This document shows positions 18,815 to 28,466 of a DNA stretch of 64,000 nt, in pieces. The translations under genes and the position numbers were made by a program. Source of the DNA: Roseinatronobacter sp. S2 (GTDB lineage: Bacteria; Pseudomonadota; Alphaproteobacteria; Rhodobacterales; Rhodobacteraceae); assembly GCF_029581395.1 (NCBI RefSeq), contig NZ_CP121113.1, forward strand, positions 2,414,001 to 2,478,000, given 5' to 3'. The first letter of the stretch is position 1. The number at the start of each line of letters is the position of its first letter. Below the pieces are notes generated by a model. It saw nothing but the letters and a program-made list of their open reading frames with translations. It had not been told where the DNA came from and made no database searches.

Positions 18815-19143
18815 CTGATTAATTGCTCTTTCAGCTTTTTGCAGAAGTATGACCTGAAATCGAAATTCAATCCAGCCTATTCAACATGACAAATAACCCT
18901 TACAAAACAGTCACATAAACTAGAAAATGCGCTGCATTCAAATTGTGTAATTCAGCGATTCTCCTGTTGAATTCCAATAAATTAAAAAAACGTAAAAAAG
19001 CAGACGCGCGAAAATCGTACCTTTTTTGCCCAAATCAGAACACGATTCACTGGCTTATTCGGTCTCAGCCAAGCGGTGAACATAACATGGTCTGAGTAAC
19101 CGGTTAGGCAGAGTAGTAAACGTTCAAATCAGGAGAATACATT
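18815..19143. promoter_or_regulatory. AT-rich divergent promoter region upstream of flp
   Basis: 329 bases without a gene, clearly richer in A and T than its surroundings, between the transglycosylase and flp. It contains the perfect palindrome TAACCGGTTA at 19097-19106, 38 bases before the flp start, and AGGAG just ahead of the ATG. No -35/-10 pair is called with confidence. Confidence 0.45.
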
Positions 19144-19356
19144 ATGAAACTGTTCGCAAACATCAAGAACTTCGCCGCTGATGAATCTGGTGCTGTTACC
19201 GTGGATTGGGTCGTTCTGACCGCCGCGATCGTGGGCTTGGGCATTGCCGTTATCGCATCGGTTTCCGGCGGCGTAAACAATTTGGCTGAGCGCATTTCGA
19301 CCGCCGTTTCCACGACCGAAATCGGCGTTGACCCCGCTGACGTTCCGGAGCGTTGA
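19144..19356 (+). CDS. flp: Flp family type IVb pilin
   Basis: 70-residue pilin, the main subunit of the Tad pilus. Prepilin cleavage is expected after Gly16 (AADESG/AVTVDW), leaving a hydrophobic helix VVLTAAIVGLGIAVIASV. In classical Flp pilins positions +5/+6 of the mature protein are Glu-Tyr; here they are Asp21-Trp22, a conservative change. It is followed by a strong terminator, consistent with much higher expression than the assembly genes downstream. Confidence 0.93.
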   Translation: MKLFANIKNFAADESGAVTVDWVVLTAAIVGLGIAVIASVSGGVNNLAERISTAVSTTEIGVDPADVPER

Positions 19357-19427
19357 TCCTTCAGAATTAGTTAAACACACTGTTTGCCCCACACTTTCCT
19401 AGATGTGCGGCTTATCAGACAACATCA

Positions 19428-19460
19428 AGCGGCAGGGGCACTCGCACCCTGCCGCTTTTG
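19428..19460 (+). terminator. Rho-independent terminator after flp
   Basis: The 10-bp perfect stem AGCGGCAGGG (19428-19437) / CCCTGCCGCT (19447-19456) with a 9-base loop is followed by TTT. It lies 71 bases after the flp stop and should separate the pilin transcript from cpaB. Confidence 0.85.
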
Positions 19461-19620
19461 CGATTCAGCATCACAGCCGACACCGCCTGCATGTGATGCA
19501 CTTGTCCCAAAACTTGCCACACTCAGGCCCATAAGGCGCCGCAGTTATCAGGTAACTTCAAGGGAACGATGGTTCGGCCCAGGCTGGGCCAAAATAGTGT
19601 AACTCGTAAGGAAACACGCA

Positions 19621-20466
19621 ATGCGCCTTTTATTCGCAGCAATTCTTCTGTCAGGGCTTGGGCTTGCAGGCTTTGCCGTTTACCAGACCCAGCAATATGT
19701 CGGCCAGATGGAACGCGAACTGGTCGCGGCCCGTTCCGCGCAACCCACGGTCAACAGTATCGAAACCGTCGATGTCTACCTAACCAGCCGCAACCTGCGC
19801 TACGGTGAACGCATGACCCCGGCTGATCTGATCACCGCCCCCTTCCCCGCGAATTCGGTTCCGGTGGGCAGTTTCACCGATATTGACGAAATTTTCCCCA
19901 ATGACATTCCGCACCGCACCGTCCTGCGCGCCATGGACACCCGCGAACCGCTGCTGACCAGCAAACTGACCGAACCGGGCAAGGAAGCTGGCATCACATC
20001 GCACCTGACGCCTGGCAAACGCGCATTTACGATTGACGTGAACCAGACCAGCGGGGTCGCAGGGTTCTTGCGGCCGGGGGACCATGTCGATGTGTTCTGG
20101 ACGGGCCGGTCCCGCGAATCCGGCGATATGACCAGCCTGATTGAACCGCGCATGCGTATCATCGCCGTGGACCAAAGCGCCGATATGGAGCGCCGCTCGG
20201 AAGCCACACTTGCACGCAACGTCACGGTCGAGGCGCTGCCGGAACAGGCCGCAGCACTGGCGCAGGCACAAAGTTCAGGCCGGTTGTCGCTGGCGTTGGT
20301 GGGTATCAATGACGATTCCATCTCCGGCGCGATTGAGATGACACAAGATCGCCTGCTGGGGGTCGTGCGCGAAGAACGGGTCGTGGTCGAGGCCGAACGC
20401 ACCTGCCATGTGCGCACACGCCGCGGCAACCAGCTTGTCCTGATTGAGACGCCCTGCACAAACTGA
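19621..20466 (+). CDS. cpaB: Flp pilus assembly protein CpaB
   Basis: 281-residue periplasmic/inner-membrane Tad component. One N-terminal membrane segment (about 2-22), then an SAF-type domain with VDVYLTSRNLRYGERMTPADLITAPFP and the RcpC/CpaB core GKRAFTIDVNQTSGVAGFLRPGDHVDVFW. RcpC/CpaB proteins stabilise the secretin. It begins 264 bases after flp and has its own terminator, so it may be a monocistronic unit or an attenuated leader gene of the cluster. Confidence 0.93.
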   Translation: MRLLFAAILLSGLGLAGFAVYQTQQYVGQMERELVAARSAQPTVNSIETVDVYLTSRNLRYGERMTPADLITAPFPANSVPVGSFTDIDEIFPNDIPHRTVLRAMDTREPLLTSKLTEPGKEAGITSHLTPGKRAFTIDVNQTSGVAGFLRPGDHVDVFWTGRSRESGDMTSLIEPRMRIIAVDQSADMERRSEATLARNVTVEALPEQAAALAQAQSSGRLSLALVGINDDSISGAIEMTQDRLLGVVREERVVVEAERTCHVRTRRGNQLVLIETPCTN

Positions 20467-20492
20467 CATTTTTTCAACTTCTGGCCGGATCA

Positions 20493-20526
20493 AAGGCGCG
20501 CGATCATCCATCGCGCGCCTTTTTTC
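20493..20526 (+). terminator. Rho-independent terminator after cpaB
   Basis: The 12-bp perfect stem AAGGCGCGCGAT (20493-20504) / ATCGCGCGCCTT (20510-20521) with a 5-base loop runs straight into a T-run. It lies 27 bases after the cpaB stop. cpaC and later genes would therefore need their own promoter in 20527-20759 or readthrough. Confidence 0.9.
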
Positions 20527-20759
20527 CGTTCAAAACCTGCGCCGCGTGGAAAACATGCCCATCCGTCCGCTACCATATGCAGTAAGCATTCCTCCAATTG
20601 CCGCCAGATCAGGTCGGTGCACGGGCCAACGTTGCAAAATTCACATCAAGAATGGCGGCGAAGCACTGAAAACTTGCAAAAAAATCCGATTTGGGCCATC
20701 CTTTGGCAAAATGGGGAAAACCCCGCAATGAAACAGGCAGTTGTTCGAGGCAGGTTCAA

Positions 20760-22166
20760 ATGAATTTCAAGACATTGGCGGCGGCGCTGCTTGCAGGAAG
20801 CGCGATTGCGCTTGTGGCCCCGTCCAGCGCATATTCCGATACATTACGCGTTCTGAACGGCGCAGCGTCCACCACGCTTAGCGTTCCGATGAACAGGGCT
20901 GTGGTTGTGGAAACGGACACCCCCTTTGCGGAACTGTCCATCGCCAATCCCGGCATTGCCGATATTTCCACGCTGTCCGACCGTTCGATCTATGTGCTGG
21001 GCAAGGCCCCCGGTCGCACCACGCTGACAATCCTTGGCGCAGATGGCAGCCTGTTTTCAAATGTCGATGTGCAGGTGACCCCCGACATTGCCGAATTCCG
21101 CGAAAGATTGCGCCAGATCCTGCCCAATGAACGTATTGAAGTGCGCACCGCCAATGACGGAATTGTGCTGTCAGGGGTTGTGTCCACCGCCGCGCGTCTG
21201 GATGCAGCGATGGAACTGGCACAACGCTACGCCCCCGAGCGCATCTCGAACCTGATGAGTGTGGGGGGCACGCAGCAGGTCATGCTGAAGGTGCGCTTCT
21301 CCGAGATGAACCGTCAGGTGCGCAAACAGCTTGGGATGAGCTTTCAGTTGAATTCCAGCATCAGCTCTGGCCCGAATGTGCGGCTGGGCACAGGCGCACT
21401 GGACGGGGCCGCTGGCGGTGGCTTGCTGCCCGGTTCGTCATCGGGGCGCGAAGGCGCGCTTGGTTTCACTGTGGGCGGCGGCAGCCTGACTGCGCAGGTT
21501 CTTCTGGAAGCGCTGGAATCGCAAGGCATGGCCCGCACACTGGCCGAACCGAACCTGACCGCGCTTTCCGGACAAGAAGCCTCGTTTCTGGCGGGCGGCG
21601 AGGTTCCGGTTCCCGTGGCAAGCGGCGATGGCAATATTTCCGTGCAATACCGCCCCTTCGGCGTAGAGCTTTCGTTCACCCCGCGCGTGCTGGATGACAA
21701 TGTCATCAACCTGACGCTAAATGCATCGGTCAGTTCCATCGATCAGGCCTTAAGCGGTGACGGCATTGGCGCAGGCGGCATTCCCGCACGGGCCTTCCGC
21801 ACACGCGCCACCCAAACGACGGTTGAATTGCGCGATGGTGAAAGTTTCGCAATCGCGGGGCTGCTGGAAGATGACTTCCGCGCCAATTCCGCGTCCGTGC
21901 CGTGGTTGTCGGAAATCCCCGTTCTGGGGGCCTTGTTCCGCAGTTCGGGATATGAACGCCGCCAGACGGAGCTGGTGATCATCATCACCGCGCATCTGGT
22001 CACGCCCACCCGCGGCGAGGCCCTGATGCTGCCCACAGACCGTGTGCGCCCCCCGTCCGAGCGTGATCTGTTCCTGAGCGGTCGTCTGACATCGCGCAAC
22101 AGCGGTGCCGAAGGTGAAGTGGCGCGGCAGGATTTCGGCGGGTCTTACGGATATGTATTTGATTAA
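20760..22166 (+). CDS. cpaC: Flp pilus secretin CpaC/RcpA
   Basis: 468-residue outer-membrane secretin that forms the pilus exit pore. Signal peptide ends near SSAYS (about residue 24). BON-like/N-domain segment ERLRQILPNERIEVRTANDGIVLSG, then the secretin core EALESQGMARTLAEPNLTALSGQEASFLAGGEVPVPV and the C-terminal ELVIIITAHLVTP. Start MNFKTLAAALLAG is chosen, with GAGG nine bases upstream. Followed by the ompA-like lipoprotein gene after 46 bases. Confidence 0.94.
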   Translation: MNFKTLAAALLAGSAIALVAPSSAYSDTLRVLNGAASTTLSVPMNRAVVVETDTPFAELSIANPGIADISTLSDRSIYVLGKAPGRTTLTILGADGSLFSNVDVQVTPDIAEFRERLRQILPNERIEVRTANDGIVLSGVVSTAARLDAAMELAQRYAPERISNLMSVGGTQQVMLKVRFSEMNRQVRKQLGMSFQLNSSISSGPNVRLGTGALDGAAGGGLLPGSSSGREGALGFTVGGGSLTAQVLLEALESQGMARTLAEPNLTALSGQEASFLAGGEVPVPVASGDGNISVQYRPFGVELSFTPRVLDDNVINLTLNASVSSIDQALSGDGIGAGGIPARAFRTRATQTTVELRDGESFAIAGLLEDDFRANSASVPWLSEIPVLGALFRSSGYERRQTELVIIITAHLVTPTRGEALMLPTDRVRPPSERDLFLSGRLTSRNSGAEGEVARQDFGGSYGYVFD

Positions 22167-22212
22167 GGCAGGCCAGCAGTCATAGCCGGTCAACAGCAAA
22201 CGGGTAGATTCG

Positions 22213-22836
22213 ATGAACAGACGTTTTTTCATGCTTGGTGCCGCAGGGGCGGGTCTTGCCGCCTGTGGTGGCCCCAACGCCCGTGAAGCGGGACTGGCAC
22301 TTGATGAAGGCGGCTTCGGCAACCCGACGATGCACAACACACTGGTTCAGACAGGCCGCATCAATATTGCAGAAATCATGACCCGCCGCTTCGAGGCTGA
22401 AGTGCCCGCGATGGTGAATTTCGCCTTCGACAGTGCAACGCTTGACGCCGAAGCGCAAAGAATCCTGCGCCATCAGGCACATTGGATGAAACATTTTCCC
22501 GAACTTCGTTTCCGTATCTTTGGCCATACCGATGCCGTGGGCAGTGCAGCGTATAACCAGCGCCTTGGTCAGCGCCGCGCCGATGCCGCGCGCGCATATC
22601 TGATGCGGCAAGGTGTCCCGCGCGACAGTATCATTGCAACGGTTTCGCGCGGCGAATCCCAGCCCTTGATCGTCACCCAGGGGCGTGAACGCGCCAACCG
22701 GCGGACAGTTACGGAAATTGCCGGTGCCATCCGCCGCCATCCAACCGTGATGAATGGCGAATATGCCCGCATCCTGCACCGCGAATATGTGAGCAGTGCA
22801 GCCCCAAGGCCGACACTTTCCGAAAATACATTGTGA
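22213..22836 (+). CDS. OmpA-family lipoprotein of the Tad cluster
   Basis: 207-residue protein with a lipobox LAAC at about 18-21 and a C-terminal OmpA peptidoglycan-binding domain: VNFAFDSATLDAEAQRILRHQA, FRIFGHTDAVGSAAYNQRLGQRRADAARAYL and NRRTVTEIAG. It probably anchors the outer-membrane part of the pilus machine to the cell wall, the role suggested for OmpA proteins found in many Tad clusters. It lies between cpaC and cpaE. Confidence 0.88.
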   Translation: MNRRFFMLGAAGAGLAACGGPNAREAGLALDEGGFGNPTMHNTLVQTGRINIAEIMTRRFEAEVPAMVNFAFDSATLDAEAQRILRHQAHWMKHFPELRFRIFGHTDAVGSAAYNQRLGQRRADAARAYLMRQGVPRDSIIATVSRGESQPLIVTQGRERANRRTVTEIAGAIRRHPTVMNGEYARILHREYVSSAAPRPTLSENTL

Positions 22837-22864
22837 TGCCTGCCTTAATCTGATGGCAAGAATT

Positions 22865-22888
22865 ACCCGCAACAAGATGCGTGCGGGT
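22865..22888 (+). repeat. Stem-loop after the ompA-like gene
   Basis: Arms ACCCGCA (22865-22871) and TGCGGGT (22882-22888) with a 10-base loop, without a T-run. It sits 28 bases past the stop in a 333-base gap (22837-23169) that otherwise shows no gene and separates two parts of the Tad cluster. Confidence 0.4.
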
Positions 22889-23050
22889 ACGCCATTGACC
22901 AGATGTCAGAATGGCGTCTCAGGCGCTCTGGTATAGGGAAACCAGATAAACTTCTCCCCTTTTTCTTCTTCCAAAGAAGCATGCGCCGGGGGGACAGGCC
23001 TGCTGCCCTGCCCTGTTCCAAGGCAATATTGTCGAACAATTGCATTTCTT

Positions 23051-23065
23051 TGGCCCAATTCTTGC
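23051..23065 (+). promoter_or_regulatory. Possible sigma-54-type promoter ahead of cpaE
   Basis: TGGCCC-AATTC-TTGC has GG and GC elements at the exact spacing of the sigma-54 consensus (TGGCAC-N5-TTGC), about 105 bases upstream of cpaE. It is a single match by eye; no activator site was identified. Confidence 0.25.
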
Positions 23066-23169
23066 CAGATTCATGGACAATCTTGAACGCGTGTCGAGGG
23101 CTGGTTGCAACACTGCCCACCCCTCTACCGATGCCCGCGTGGCATGTTCGTTTGTATGAGGTTGGTTAA

Positions 23170-24393
23170 ATGACGGGTGGCGTAAACGAAGAACCAAGGA
23201 TCCGGGCCTGCACGGTGTGTCGGGACGTGCGTAACTTCGACCTGCTGATCGAAGATATGGAAGCTGTATTTTCCGACGCGTGGGGCGAACTGACCTTCAT
23301 CGAAACCGTATCATTTCTGGATGATCCCGATGCTTCAGACCTTGAGTTGCTGGCCATTGCGCTGGATGACGAGGATGCAGCGCAGACAAATCTTGTAAAG
23401 CTTATCATCGAACGTGCGGCGGCAAAATCCATTCGGATCCTGTTGATCGCAGAATCACTGTCGCCCATCTTGCTGCATCAGATGCTGCGGGCGGGGGCGG
23501 ATGATTTTGTGCCATACCCCTTGCCTGAAAACGCCCTGAAAGACGCGATAGAGCGGCTGCACAAATCCGCCCAGACCACGGCCAGCGCGCAGATAGCGCC
23601 CACGCCAAGCGGACGCAACGGAACGGTTCTGGCTGTTCAGTCACTGGCGGGCGGTGCGGGTGCTACGACCTTTGCGGTCAATCTGGCATGGGAAATGATG
23701 CAGGCGCAGGGCAAATCCGGTCCTTCGGTCTGTATCCTGGATCTGGACTTTCAGTCCGGCACGGTGTCGACATATCTGGACCTGCCACGGACAGAAAAAG
23801 TCTATGAAATGCTGTCGCAGACCAGCACACTGGACCGCGACGCCTTTTTCTCGGCTTTGCAGCGCTTTCAGGAAAAACTGCATGTGCTGACCGCGCCATC
23901 CGATATGTTGCCGCTTGACCTGCTGTCCCCCGACGAGATCGAGCGCGTGATCGGCATCGCAAGTGACAGTTTTGATGTTGTCATCATCGATATGCCCAGA
24001 ACAATTGTCCATTGGACCGAAACCGTCCTGAGTGCTGCTGAACAGTATTTTGCGATTATGGAACTGGATATGCGCAGCGCGCAAAACACCCTGCGCCTGA
24101 TCCGCGCGCTGAAAGCGGACGGCCTGTCGATGGACAAGTTCCATTTTGTGCTGAACCGCGCGCCGCGTTTCACCGATCTTGGCGGCAGGTCACGCGCCAA
24201 ACGCATGGCCGAAAGCCTTGGCATTTCCTTTGCGACGTTAATTCCAGATGGTGGCGCGCAGGTGCGTGACGCCAATGATCACGGCCTGCCACTGGGGGAA
24301 TTCGCCGCGAAGAACCCCGCAGGCAAAGAAATCCGCAAGCTTGCAATCGCGCTGTCCCAAGCCAGGGGCGCTGCGAAAATCGCGGCAGAGTAA
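23170..24393 (+). CDS. cpaE: Pilus assembly ATPase CpaE/TadZ
   Basis: 407-residue MinD/ParA-like protein that localises the Tad machine at the pole. The N-terminal third is a receiver-like domain (LELLAIALDDEDAAQTNLVKLI; DDFVPYPL). The ATPase domain starts near 155 with a degenerate deviant Walker A, LAGGAGATTFAVNLA, in which the usual Lys residues are replaced, as is common in TadZ. VCILDLDFQSGTVSTYLDL follows. It begins after a 333-base gap and starts the cpaE-cpaF-tadB-tadC run. Confidence 0.92.
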   Translation: MTGGVNEEPRIRACTVCRDVRNFDLLIEDMEAVFSDAWGELTFIETVSFLDDPDASDLELLAIALDDEDAAQTNLVKLIIERAAAKSIRILLIAESLSPILLHQMLRAGADDFVPYPLPENALKDAIERLHKSAQTTASAQIAPTPSGRNGTVLAVQSLAGGAGATTFAVNLAWEMMQAQGKSGPSVCILDLDFQSGTVSTYLDLPRTEKVYEMLSQTSTLDRDAFFSALQRFQEKLHVLTAPSDMLPLDLLSPDEIERVIGIASDSFDVVIIDMPRTIVHWTETVLSAAEQYFAIMELDMRSAQNTLRLIRALKADGLSMDKFHFVLNRAPRFTDLGGRSRAKRMAESLGISFATLIPDGGAQVRDANDHGLPLGEFAAKNPAGKEIRKLAIALSQARGAAKIAAE

Positions 24394-24407
24394 CAAGGTT
24401 CGTATCA

Positions 24408-25862
24408 ATGTTCGCACGTTATCGCAAAGACACCAGCATCAAGCCAGTTCCGGCTGCGCCGGTGCAGGACGCCCCGAAACCGAAAGCTGCCCCATCCGCA
24501 AGCAGCGCAGCGGCACAACCCGCCCCTGCCACACGTCAGGAGGCCCGCAAAACAGCGCGCGCAGTTGTCCCCGACAAGATTGCGCAGCGAAAATTGCGCA
24601 TCAACGCCTTGAAAAGCGATCTGCATAAACGCTTGCTGGAAGACCTGAATCTTGCCGCGCTGGAAAAAGCCAGCGAAGCCGAAGTGCGCGCAGAAATCAG
24701 CGCAATCGTTGCAGAGGCACTTTCCGAATTCGATGTGGTGCTGAACCATGACGAGCGGATGATGCTGAACCATGATCTGTATTTCGAGGTCATGGGCCTT
24801 GGTCCGCTGGAACCCCTGCTTGGCGACGACACGATAAATGACATTCTGGTCAATGGTCCAAAGCAGATATTTGTCGAACGCGCGGGCAAACTTGAACTCA
24901 GCGATGTGACCTTCCGCGATGACCGCCACCTTATGCGGATTATCGACAAGATCGTGTCAGCGGTCGGTCGCCGCGTGGACGAATCCAACCCCTATGTCGA
25001 TGCCCGTCTGGCAGATGGTTCGCGCTTCAACGCCATGGTCTCGCCGGTGGCAGTGGATGGCGCGCTGGTGTCGATACGGAAATTCAAGAAAGAGAAACTG
25101 GGCATTCAGGATCTGGTGGATTTCGGGGCATTTTCGCCGGAAATGGCGCTGTATCTTGAAGCCGCCGTGGCCACGCGACTGAACATCATTGTTTCGGGCG
25201 GAACGGGGTCGGGCAAAACCACGACCTTGAATGCGCTGTCCGGCTTCATCGGCAATGAAGAACGCGTACTGACGATCGAAGATACCGCAGAATTGCAGCT
25301 GCAACAGATTCATGTGGGCCGCATGGAAAGCCGCCCCGCCAACATGGAAGGCAAAGGTGCCGTCACCCAGCGCGACTGTCTGCGCAACGCCCTGCGTATG
25401 CGCCCGGACCGCATTATCGTGGGCGAGACGCGCGGCGAGGAAGTGATCGACATGTTGCAGGCCATGAATACAGGTCATGACGGGTCAATGACCACAATTC
25501 ACGCCAACAATGCCCGCGACGGGATCAGCCGTCTGGAAAACATGGTTGCGATGGCGGGGCTGGAAATGCCGCTGCGCGCCGTGCGCAGCCAGATCGGGTC
25601 GGCTGTGAACCTTATTGTGCAGGTGTCGCGCCTACAGGACGGGTCGCGCCGGATGATGTCCATCACTGAAATTACCGGCATGGAAGGTGAAATCATAACC
25701 ATGCAGGAAATTTTCCGGTTCGAACGCACGGGGCTGGAACCCGGCGGCAAGATTGTCGGCCATTTCACGGCAACGGGCCTTCGGTCCAGCTTTGCTGAAC
25801 GTTTTGCCCGCTGGGGCTATGAACTTCCCGCAACGCTTTATGAACCCACAGGGCCGAGGTAA
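24408..25862 (+). CDS. cpaF: Pilus assembly/secretion ATPase CpaF/TadA
   Basis: 484-residue hexameric type II/IV secretion ATPase that powers pilus assembly. Walker [10 protein letters not shown] at about 264-272, Asp box [14 protein letters not shown] and Walker [15 protein letters not shown], followed by [15 protein letters not shown], are all intact. The first 60 residues are an Ala/Pro/Lys-rich leader. It follows cpaE by 14 bases and precedes tadB by 3 bases. Confidence 0.96.
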   Translation: MFARYRKDTSIKPVPAAPVQDAPKPKAAPSASSAAAQPAPATRQEARKTARAVVPDKIAQRKLRINALKSDLHKRLLEDLNLAALEKASEAEVRAEISAIVAEALSEFDVVLNHDERMMLNHDLYFEVMGLGPLEPLLGDDTINDILVNGPKQIFVERAGKLELSDVTFRDDRHLMRIIDKIVSAVGRRVDESNPYVDARLADGSRFNAMVSPVAVDGALVSIRKFKKEKLGIQDLVDFGAFSPEMALYLEAAVATRLNIIVSGGTGSGKTTTLNALSGFIGNEERVLTIEDTAELQLQQIHVGRMESRPANMEGKGAVTQRDCLRNALRMRPDRIIVGETRGEEVIDMLQAMNTGHDGSMTTIHANNARDGISRLENMVAMAGLEMPLRAVRSQIGSAVNLIVQVSRLQDGSRRMMSITEITGMEGEIITMQEIFRFERTGLEPGGKIVGHFTATGLRSSFAERFARWGYELPATLYEPTGPR

Positions 25863-25865
25863 CGC

Positions 25866-26837
25866 ATGTCAATGTCATTTGGCTCTCTCATCTATCTGGC
25901 GATATTCGGCGCGGTTGTTCTGGTCGTGCAGGGGATCTATCTGCTGGCATTCGGCAAAAGCATTGAACATTCCAATAAAATGAACCGGCGCCTTGACCTG
26001 ATGGATCAAGGCCAGACCAAAAAAGACGTGATGGAACACCTGCGCAAGGAACGCGGGGCGCATGGGCGCGGGGTGTCCGCGCTGCCGCTATACGGGCTGC
26101 TGGAGTCCCATGCACGCAAGGCCAATGTCGCCTTTTCCCCTGCGAACCTGATCATGTTGATGGCCGGTTTGTCGGCATTCAGCTTTGTGTTGCTGACGCT
26201 AGGCACATCCACGGCCATGGGCCTGCGCCTTGCACTGGCGGGGGCATTCGGTTTCGGCGGGGTATACTTCTGGCTGGCAAGCAAGGCGAAAAAGCGCGTC
26301 GCGGCCATCGAAGAACAACTGCCCGAAGCCATTGAACTGATTGTGCGCAGCCTGCGCGTGGGGCACCCGTTCGTTGCAGCGCTGACCATCGCTTCGGAAG
26401 AAGTGGCAGACCCGCTGGGCACCGAACTGGGGTTGATCGCGGATGAGGTCGCCTATGGCCGTGACGCGGGCGAGGCGATCGCGGAATTCGGCGAACGCGT
26501 CGACATGCAGGATTTGCGGTTTCTGGCCGTATCGGTGTCGATCCAGCAAAAATCCGGCGGCAATCTTGCTGAAATTCTGGAAGGGTTGTCCAAGGTGATC
26601 CGCGCCCGCTTCAAGCTGTTCCGCCGCGTCAAGGCCATCACAGCAGAAGCAAAATGGTCCGGTATGTTCCTGTCGGCGTTTCCGATTGGTGCCATGGTCA
26701 TGATTCAGGCAATCAAACCGGACTACTATGACAGCGTCAAGGAAACGCCCATGTATATTCCGCTGGCCATTGTCGTATGCGTGTTTCTGGTCGTGAACAT
26801 TTTATACATGCGCAAGATGACAGATATCAAAGTGTAA
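25866..26837 (+). CDS. tadB: Flp pilus assembly inner-membrane protein TadB
   Basis: 323-residue T2SF-domain platform protein. Membrane segments at about 8-28, 95-135 and two near the C-terminus; cytoplasmic T2SF domain with EQLPEAIELIVRSLRVGHPFVAALTIASEE and GGNLAEILEGLSKVIRARF. It pairs with TadC as the inner-membrane platform contacted by CpaF. Three bases after cpaF, so translation is probably coupled. Confidence 0.94.
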   Translation: MSMSFGSLIYLAIFGAVVLVVQGIYLLAFGKSIEHSNKMNRRLDLMDQGQTKKDVMEHLRKERGAHGRGVSALPLYGLLESHARKANVAFSPANLIMLMAGLSAFSFVLLTLGTSTAMGLRLALAGAFGFGGVYFWLASKAKKRVAAIEEQLPEAIELIVRSLRVGHPFVAALTIASEEVADPLGTELGLIADEVAYGRDAGEAIAEFGERVDMQDLRFLAVSVSIQQKSGGNLAEILEGLSKVIRARFKLFRRVKAITAEAKWSGMFLSAFPIGAMVMIQAIKPDYYDSVKETPMYIPLAIVVCVFLVVNILYMRKMTDIKV

Positions 26838-26882
26838 TTCTGCCCCTGAAGAACAGGTTAATTTAGCAAGGACGGGCGTAAA

Positions 26883-27860
26883 ATGTTGGACATGTTTCAG
26901 GGTGCATTTGGTATGATCCTGCTGGCGGGGATTGGCGGCGTGGTTTTGGTTGGCATCGCCGGACTGGCCTTTGTTGCCAATGCGCGCCCAGACCCGATGG
27001 CGAAATTCAGCGAAACTGCGTCACGGACACGCGCCAGCACGGGCAATGCCCAGACGCTGCGCCGCGCCAGCACCGGGCTGGATATGGCGGCTTTGCGCAA
27101 ATACGCCAAGTTTCTTGAACCCACTGACGAAAAGGAACTGTCAGAGGCGCGCAAGAAAATGGTTCTCGCCGGTTACCATGGCAAAAACGCCGTGCGCGAC
27201 ATGCATGCGGTCCAGTTTCTGCTGGCGATTGGCGGGATTACCTTATCTTTGCTGCTGGTGTTCGTTATCCTGCCCGGCAAGCTGGACGGGATAGCGGTGC
27301 TTGCGGCCGTCATGGTTTTCCCCATGCTGATCGGCTATTTCTTCCCGCGCCGCTGGGTCGAGCAACGCGCCGCCGCCCGTCAGGAAGAAGTCATGGCAGG
27401 CTTCCCCGATGCCCTGGACATGATGCTGATCTGCGTCGAGGCCGGCCAGTCGCTTGACCAGTCCATCCAGCGCGTGGCGCAGGAAATCCGCCCGGCATAT
27501 CCCGCGCTTGGCGAAGAACTGACAACCGTGGGCGATCAGGTGCGCGCGGGACGCGAACGCGGCGAAGTCTTGCGCGAGATGGCGAAACGTGTCGACCTGC
27601 CCGACATCACGTCTTTTGTGACCGTCATGGTGCAGGCGGCAACCTATGGCACCTCGATCACGCAGGCGTTGCGTGTCTTTGCTGCCGAAATGCGCGATAA
27701 ACGCATCATGCGCGCGGAAGAAAAGGCCAACCTCTTGCCGACCAAGATGACATTGGGCACTATGATGTTCACGGTGCCGCCACTGCTGATCATTTTGATC
27801 GGTCCTTCTGTCGTTGGTGTGATGACAGAACTGAACCCGGCGGCCATCATGGGGAATTGA
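26883..27860 (+). CDS. tadC: Flp pilus assembly inner-membrane protein TadC
   Basis: 325-residue second platform protein with a T2SF domain: GFPDALDMMLICVEAGQSLDQSIQRVAQEI and TYGTSITQALRVFAAEMRDKRIMRAEEKANLLPTKMTL. Membrane segments near the N-terminus, at about 115-155 and at the C-terminus. Its stop codon shares one base with the start of the next gene (TGATG), and it follows tadB by 45 bases. Confidence 0.94.
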   Translation: MLDMFQGAFGMILLAGIGGVVLVGIAGLAFVANARPDPMAKFSETASRTRASTGNAQTLRRASTGLDMAALRKYAKFLEPTDEKELSEARKKMVLAGYHGKNAVRDMHAVQFLLAIGGITLSLLLVFVILPGKLDGIAVLAAVMVFPMLIGYFFPRRWVEQRAAARQEEVMAGFPDALDMMLICVEAGQSLDQSIQRVAQEIRPAYPALGEELTTVGDQVRAGRERGEVLREMAKRVDLPDITSFVTVMVQAATYGTSITQALRVFAAEMRDKRIMRAEEKANLLPTKMTLGTMMFTVPPLLIILIGPSVVGVMTELNPAAIMGN

Positions 27861-28447
27861 TGCCGCAATTTGTTCCAGTTGTTTTCGCGTGTGTCGCTGT
27901 TGTGCTGGCGGCCTGCACCCCTGCCCCGCAAGGTGACCAGATCGATCTTGGCATGGGACCGGACCAGATGGGCCAGCAAGCCACCCGTGGCGATGTCGCG
28001 GAGGCGGTGGATGGGCTGATCGTGGGTCACAGGCTTATGGCAGCGGGGGAATTCGATCTTGCATTGCGGGCCTATTACCGCGCCATGTCCGAACAGGGCA
28101 CATCGGTGGATGCGCTTTCGGCCATCGGGTCTGCGAACCTGCGGCTGGGCCGTGTCCAGCAGGCCGAGCAGGTTTTGCGCCGTGCATTGGAACTGGACCA
28201 GCGATTTGTGCCTGCACATAACAATCTGGGCGTTGCGATGGCCGAACAGAACCGCTGGGGCGAGGCGCAATTGCATTTTCGCAACGCTTTCGCCTTTGAC
28301 AGTGGGCACTCACGCGAAATACGCGATAACTTGCGTTTAGCCATCGAAAAGACTGCCGAAACAGGCTATGATGACGCTGAGGCACATCAGCTTTCGCTGA
28401 TGCGGCGGGGAAGTGGCAGGTATCTGCTGCTGTCTGCGCCACTATAA
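27860..28447 (+). CDS. tadD: TPR lipoprotein, TadD-like (first copy)
   Basis: 195-residue lipoprotein, lipobox LAAC at about 16-19, followed by tetratricopeptide repeats such as GEFDLALRAYYRAMSEQG, ANLRLGRVQQAEQVLRRALELD and NNLGVAMAEQNRWGEAQLHFRNA. TadD is a pilotin-like factor needed for secretin assembly or pilus formation. ATG 27860 overlaps the tadC stop; a TTG one codon earlier is not preferred. Directly followed by a second TPR lipoprotein. Confidence 0.85.
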   Translation: MPQFVPVVFACVAVVLAACTPAPQGDQIDLGMGPDQMGQQATRGDVAEAVDGLIVGHRLMAAGEFDLALRAYYRAMSEQGTSVDALSAIGSANLRLGRVQQAEQVLRRALELDQRFVPAHNNLGVAMAEQNRWGEAQLHFRNAFAFDSGHSREIRDNLRLAIEKTAETGYDDAEAHQLSLMRRGSGRYLLLSAPL

Positions 28448-28466
28448 GAGCAGTGAGGACGCAAAA

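Noticed and set aside
22863..23120. 85-codon minus-strand frame in the ompA-cpaE gap
   Set aside because: No initiation signal and low-complexity basic sequence; the gap is better read as regulatory.
23620..23700. cpaE with altered Walker A as a possible broken gene
   Set aside because: The substituted P-loop is normal for many TadZ/CpaE proteins, and the frame is complete.
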